The position numbers and the translations under genes were made by a program. This document shows, piece after piece, positions 53,206-55,685 of a DNA stretch of 55,685 nt. Origin of the DNA: Bacteroides sp. (GTDB lineage Bacteria; Bacteroidota; Bacteroidia; Bacteroidales; Muribaculaceae); contig JAMPEM010000005.1 in the NCBI GenBank assembly GCA_023665145.1, positions 52,190 through 107,874 of the forward strand, written 5' to 3'. The notes below the pieces were generated by a model. That model saw only the letters and a list, made by a program, of their open reading frames with translations, was not told the origin of the DNA and made no database searches. The first letter of the stretch is position 1. Every line of letters starts with the position of its first letter.

Positions 53206-55257
53206 TTACTTACGGATAACTACTTTCTGTGCTTTGCCGTTTGCAACGCGGATATAGATACCCTCTGCAGGTTCTGCCACTTTCACTCCGTCGAGTGTAT
53301 AATAAACGGCTTCTGCACCATCTACCTCGATTCCTTCTACAGATACGATATCTCCATCTTCACCAAGTGTAGCAACGCCCACTGCTGATTTGAGACCATC
53401 AGCTTCTGTCCAATATTTTACGGTCTCACCCTTTGCAAGTGATATAACACCACCTTCATAAACTTCTGCACTCTGAGCTGCAATGTTTGACTCGCTGCGC
53501 TCAATATAGGTGGTGACACCTTCAGCATTGATTACGTTCAGTTTGAATTTACCATCTCCCAAAGTTGCAATTTTGGGATACATTACGAAGCTTACTTTGG
53601 TTTCAGGTGATTTGAGAGTGCCGCGCTGTGCATATACATTCAAAGTATATTTGCCGCCTCCTCGTACACCTTCCTGCTCTGCAAGATTCAAACCTTCGAC
53701 AGGAATACCTGTTGCTTCAGTAGCACCGGGAAGCATTACATAGTTTGCAGTACCATCGTCCGGAGTATTTTCTACAATCAGCACCATTTTAACCTGTGAA
53801 GGAGCCCCTTCGGTACTTTCAATTTTTGCCTGAGGTGCAGAAAGAGCAGCCTCTACAAGCTCAACTTGCACTGTTGCATCTTCAAGATTAACAGTTACAT
53901 CGTATGTACCCTCAATTACATTGAATGCTTTATCAGTTCCTATATGAAGTGTAGCTTCCTCTCCGGATTCCAATGCAACATCATCAGTACCTGAACCCCA
54001 ACGAGTCATTGTCCATGAAGCATCTGTTTCATCTGCTCCGAGAGCGTCACCGAAATAGAAATAACCTTTGCCGCCACCGGCATTACCGAATACTACATTC
54101 TCTGCTGTGAAAATACCGTCACCCTCGTTATTCATCTTGACGCCATTGTTAGGTGCAAATCCTTTGCCATTTACATTACCAAAGATATAAAGGTTGTCGG
54201 GTAATATATTTTTCTCCTCTACGAGCAAAGTTTTGCTGACAAGGTCAAGAGTCATAGTGTAAGTACCGGGAGTTGTTTTGAATGCATTCTCTCCGGCTTG
54301 AACTGTCATTGCAGTTCCGATTGTTACAGGGAAATCACTAGATGTTGCACCGTAGCGTTGTCCTACTTTATTCCAATCAGAATTCGGAGTCGTTAAAAAG
54401 CTGAAATACCCATCAGATGCACCATTTTCACCATTAGTGACTTTTACATCACCACTATACACACCTTCTCTAATTGAAGCAAGTACGGAGGTGTTGGTAG
54501 GTTCAAACTTACCACCATTAAGATGACCAACGACATACATTTTGTCGGGATAAGTTACCGGAGAGTCAGAGGTTACTGTCAGTTTACCGGTCTCGGCATT
54601 CTTGTCAAGCACGAAAGTGAATGTGTACTCTCCTGATGCAAGAATAAAAGCACTTCCTGACATACTTGCGGTGTAAGTCTCGCCAAGGTTAGCGTTAACA
54701 TCACCAGTGCCTGTACCATAAATATAAGCCCCGGCCTTCATTTTGAAATAGTTAGTACTTGCTGTCAGAGTGTATTTACCTTCCCATACATTCTGTGTGC
54801 CCTCCTTTAGCTTCAGAGGATAATTGGTAATGTTTTCGCTCCATCCGTTACTGTTGATTTGACCAACAAGATAAACAGTGTCGTACTCATTCTCTTTGGC
54901 TGCTCCGGTCACAAGAATGGTATAATTGATTGTATTAATAACGATGGTAGCATCTTCTATTTTCCCATCAACGCTAATGTCACCACCATTTTTACTAGCC
55001 TTATACTCAACACCTTCCTGAAGTTTACTTCCATTTGACCCAAATGAAGTATCCCAGGAGCCGCCTTCTTTAATTTTAATATCTCCCGATAAGGATGAAA
55101 CTGAAATTGAAAATTGATCCGTTGTGTTCTCTACAGGGGTTAATTTATACGTTGAATTGTCGGACCAACCAAAATTGGACCCACAGAGATACCAGTCAGC
55201 TGCGTGGACTGACAACGTGACGAGCAACGCTGTCAATAGTAGATAAATTTTTCGCAT
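53206..55257 (-). CDS. Exported multidomain protein with SusE/F-like modules and sorting-type C-terminus
   Basis: 683 residues. Signal peptide MRKIYLLLTALLVTLSVHA. Four similar beta modules of ~100 residues follow, opening with WYLCGSNFGWSDNSTYKL (~22), VYLVGQINSNGWSENIT (~128), MYVVGHLNGGKFEPTN (~240) and LYIFGNVNGKGFAPNN (~355), a pattern of the starch-binding modules of SusE/SusF. A region with fibronectin-like character (residues ~470-570) precedes a C-terminal tail VYYTLDGVKVAEPAEGIYIRVANGKAQKVVIRK, split here as YTLDGVKV...GIYIRV...KVVIR, like T9SS sorting domains. Probable surface glycan-binding or cell-adhesion protein; ligand unknown. No TonB-dependent receptor is next to it in the window. 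Confidence 0.8.
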   Translation of the reverse strand: MRKIYLLLTALLVTLSVHAADWYLCGSNFGWSDNSTYKLTPVENTTDQFSISVSSLSGDIKIKEGGSWDTSFGSNGSKLQEGVEYKASKNGGDISVDGKIEDATIVINTINYTILVTGAAKENEYDTVYLVGQINSNGWSENITNYPLKLKEGTQNVWEGKYTLTASTNYFKMKAGAYIYGTGTGDVNANLGETYTASMSGSAFILASGEYTFTFVLDKNAETGKLTVTSDSPVTYPDKMYVVGHLNGGKFEPTNTSVLASIREGVYSGDVKVTNGENGASDGYFSFLTTPNSDWNKVGQRYGATSSDFPVTIGTAMTVQAGENAFKTTPGTYTMTLDLVSKTLLVEEKNILPDNLYIFGNVNGKGFAPNNGVKMNNEGDGIFTAENVVFGNAGGGKGYFYFGDALGADETDASWTMTRWGSGTDDVALESGEEATLHIGTDKAFNVIEGTYDVTVNLEDATVQVELVEAALSAPQAKIESTEGAPSQVKMVLIVENTPDDGTANYVMLPGATEATGIPVEGLNLAEQEGVRGGGKYTLNVYAQRGTLKSPETKVSFVMYPKIATLGDGKFKLNVINAEGVTTYIERSESNIAAQSAEVYEGGVISLAKGETVKYWTEADGLKSAVGVATLGEDGDIVSVEGIEVDGAEAVYYTLDGVKVAEPAEGIYIRVANGKAQKVVIRK

Positions 55258-55480
55258 GATGTCTTTATTTTTGTTATTAATTAGTTATATTTTCAATACT
55301 TAACAAGATTTAACCTATAAAAAAGTTAAAAGTTATGCAGTTAGACGATTATTGCTCAGAGAATCTTTGTCGAAATTTATTGCTGTCCGATAAGATTTTT
55401 ACTGCTGTTAGAAAACATTTTATATTCATAAAATCTTACACATTCACAATCCACTAAAGCTCGAGCTAACACATAACTCG

Positions 55481-55512
55481 CAAATTTACACTTTTTTCTT
55501 AAATACTACAAA
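55481..55512 (-). promoter_or_regulatory. Promoter of the exported binding protein gene
   Basis: TTTG (55509-55512), 20 bp, TAAATTTG (55481-55488) on the minus strand. The leader would be about 215 nt; the AT-rich gap 55258-55480 shows no other feature. Confidence 0.65.
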
Positions 55513-55546
55513 CATTTCCGTAATTTTTACAATATTTAACACTCAT

Positions 55547-55685
55547 CCTATCCCCTATCCCCTATCCCCTATCTCCTATCCCCTATCCCCTATCTCCTAT
55601 CCCCTATCTCCTATCCCCTATCCCCTATCTCCTATCCCCTATCTCCTATCCCCTATCCCCTATCTCCTATCCCCTATCTCCTATC
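55547..55685. repeat. Heptanucleotide array CCTATC(C/T), running off the window
   Basis: About 20 uninterrupted 7-bp units of CCTATCC or CCTATCT. From 55575 on, the order C,C,T,C,T repeats exactly three times, giving a 35-bp higher-order unit. The array starts 35 bp upstream of the -33 box of the exported protein gene and is cut by the window edge. Confidence 0.95.

Noticed and set aside
55547..55685. CRISPR or telomere-like end
   Set aside because: Pure heptamer array without spacers; being at the window edge reflects the cut of the window, not a chromosome end.

Overview
The window looks like a chromosome segment of a Bacteroidales bacterium, probably close to Muribaculaceae. The evidence is the promoter type (TTG/TTTG, about 20 bp, then TAnnTTTG, repeatedly just upstream of genes), the near absence of Shine-Dalgarno sequences, and a gene set with GldE, a DUF4421 protein, SusE/F-like binding modules with a sorting-type C-terminus, a GlmU-like sugar transferase and a GTG-started RecB-like helicase. 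The family-level placement is inference from memory.

Layout. 1-2400: riboflavin synthase, a structured intergenic region, LuxS and a TIM-barrel protein. 2470-2870: four ~125-bp tandem repeats behind the ribosomal cluster. 2955-21981 (minus strand): an almost complete str-S10-spc-alpha cluster, rpsL-rpsG-fusA-rpsJ-rplC-D-W-B-rpsS-rplV-rpsC-rplP // rpmC-rpsQ-rplN-X-E-rpsN // rpsH-rplF-R-rpsE-rpmD-rplO-secY-map-infA-rpmJ-rpsM-K-D-rpoA-rplQ. The // marks show two gaps, each with a hairpin on the upstream side and a promoter on the downstream side. The rpsL, rpmC and rpsH promoters share one sequence pattern, so the cluster appears to be three transcription units. An attenuator-like hairpin also sits between rpsJ and rplC.

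22297-28619: divergent GlmU-like transferase and aminopeptidase P, a gamma-carbonic-anhydrase-like protein, rpsU, a structured region downstream of it, a Xer-type recombinase and the ribosome hibernation factor. 28625-33350: two dTDP-amino-sugar genes, MltG, a DUF2007 protein, a DUF4421 protein and a small exported protein. 33744-38866: convergent pnp and valS. 39005-42336: a thioredoxin-fold lipoprotein, then a class A acid phosphatase next to a phosphate-selective-porin-like protein. 42479-48989: a SUI1-family protein, a RecB/AddA-like helicase-nuclease, GldE, a phosphopantetheinyl transferase and a small orphan nuclease. 49274-55257 (minus): a tiny membrane protein, a Bax-inhibitor-1 family protein, argS, HU and a multidomain exported binding protein.

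The least explained material is non-coding: a family of hairpin-ended ~165-bp repeats (33379, 49046, and 50642 inverted), one copy sitting inside a 282-bp element with 10-bp terminal inverted repeats; a six-copy 22-bp array inside the ribosomal cluster; ~125-bp tandem repeats after rplQ; and a heptamer array at the right edge. No rRNA, tRNA, CRISPR array or intact insertion sequence was recognised.
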